Assembly: GCA_902489135.1 (NCBI GenBank)
Contig: CABTYW010000055.1
Location: forward strand, 1-12,921
Direction of reading: 5' to 3'
Length of the DNA: 12,921 bases
Source of the DNA: an uncultured Synergistaceae bacterium
GTDB lineage: Bacteria; Synergistota; Synergistia; Synergistales; Dethiosulfovibrionaceae
The translations under genes were made by a program, and so were the position numbers. Shown here in pieces: positions 12,588 through 12,921 of this stretch (position 1 is the stretch's first letter; every line of letters starts with the position of its first letter). The notes under the pieces are model-generated. The model was not told the DNA's origin. It was given only the letters and a program-made list of their open reading frames with translations, and did no database searches.

Positions 12588-12921
12588 TTACGATCTCAGC
12601 CTGCGGATCATTCTCTGGAAAATCGCTTCGACGTTTTCCTTATTTTTTTGTTCGGCGGGGATTTTTTTCAGAGAAATTTCCAGCGCCGTCGAAGTTGCCG
12701 CCGAAAAGGTCGCTTCGTCGCAGAAGCGCAAGCCCTTTTCGTCCATCTGCACGGTCCAGCAGGATTTCATGCACCAGCAATTCATGTTGGGCAGCAGCTG
12801 ATTTTTTTCGGAAACCAGCGCCACGTTGTACCATTGATATTTCTTCAGGTACGCGACGATGTTTTCCAGCGCCAGGGCGTACTCTTCGCGGCCGACGATG
12901 ATGGGATCAAGTCCCAGCAAA
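12588..12921 (-). CDS. Unrecognised protein, C-terminal 111 residues (start outside window)
   Basis: The frame enters from the right edge and ends at TAA 12590-12588; 111 residues are seen. I do not recognise the family. Visible: a hydrophobic start LLGLDPIIVGREEYALALENIVAYLKK (partly helical), a probable beta strand YNVALVSE, a cysteine-rich stretch NCWCMKSCWTVQ (C-x-C-x3-C), KGLRFCDEA, and a basic helical end (EAIFQRMIRRLRS). The cysteines could bind metal or be structural. No signal peptide or membrane segment can be judged from this part. The gene has its own terminator, so it is probably not in the amidase transcript; it could be the regulator of the neighbouring genes, but nothing in the visible part shows DNA binding. 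Confidence 0.7.
   Translation of the reverse strand, partial: LLGLDPIIVGREEYALALENIVAYLKKYQWYNVALVSEKNQLLPNMNCWCMKSCWTVQMDEKGLRFCDEATFSAATSTALEISLKKIPAEQKNKENVEAIFQRMIRRLRS

Noticed and set aside
1..12921. tRNA genes, CRISPR arrays, insertion sequences, attachment sites, replication origin
   Set aside because: No cloverleaf, regular repeat-spacer pattern, transposase frame or terminal repeats, or DnaA-box cluster was seen by eye on either strand.

Overview
The window is about 60% GC, densely coded and free of mobile elements, tRNA/rRNA genes and CRISPR arrays. It reads as a chromosomal segment of an anaerobic, probably amino-acid-fermenting bacterium. The purine, CoA and repair proteins, together with a hydantoinase/N-carbamoyl-hydrolase pair, would fit a member of the Synergistota (Pyramidobacter/Jonquetella-like). 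That placement is an inference from protein character and GC, not a search result.

Layout. (1) Positions 1-3004, + strand: the 3' end of a de novo purine operon, purH (5' end outside the window), purD and purE, packed with 1-nt gaps. It closes at a perfect 17-bp bidirectional terminator (3055-3099). (2) Positions 3098-8004, - strand: a tightly packed cluster transcribed leftwards: a degenerate HypB-like GTPase, a PcrA/UvrD helicase, dephospho-CoA kinase (coaE), an M50 site-2-type membrane protease and an AbrB-type membrane protein. Several neighbours overlap or sit within a few bases, so this is probably one operon converging on purE. (3) Positions 8005-8284: divergent intergenic region with a good extended -10 promoter for mutY. 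(4) Positions 8285-9685, + strand: mutY and a small glutaredoxin-like gene, ending at a second bidirectional terminator (9760-9817). (5) Positions 9895-12205, - strand: a hydantoinase/dihydropyrimidinase and, upstream of it, an isochorismatase-fold amidohydrolase close to N-carbamoylsarcosine amidase. Together they could open a cyclic ureide and then remove the carbamoyl group. (6) Positions 12206-12587: a 382-nt regulatory region with a terminator for the upstream gene, several inverted repeats, a promoter and a leader that can fold as a three-way junction. (7) Positions 12588-12921, - strand: the C-terminal 111 residues of an unrecognised protein.

Most worth a second look: the HypB-like protein that has lost the Walker A lysine and the nickel-ligand residues while sitting in a housekeeping operon, and the structured control region of the ureide-hydrolase genes, with its TGAC/GTCA half-site cluster, three-way-junction leader and small hairpin at the ribosome binding site. 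Smaller oddities are an extra residue in the MutY iron-sulfur motif, an altered MutY 8-oxoguanine loop, a His-to-Ala change in a PurE loop and a stop codon embedded in a terminator.
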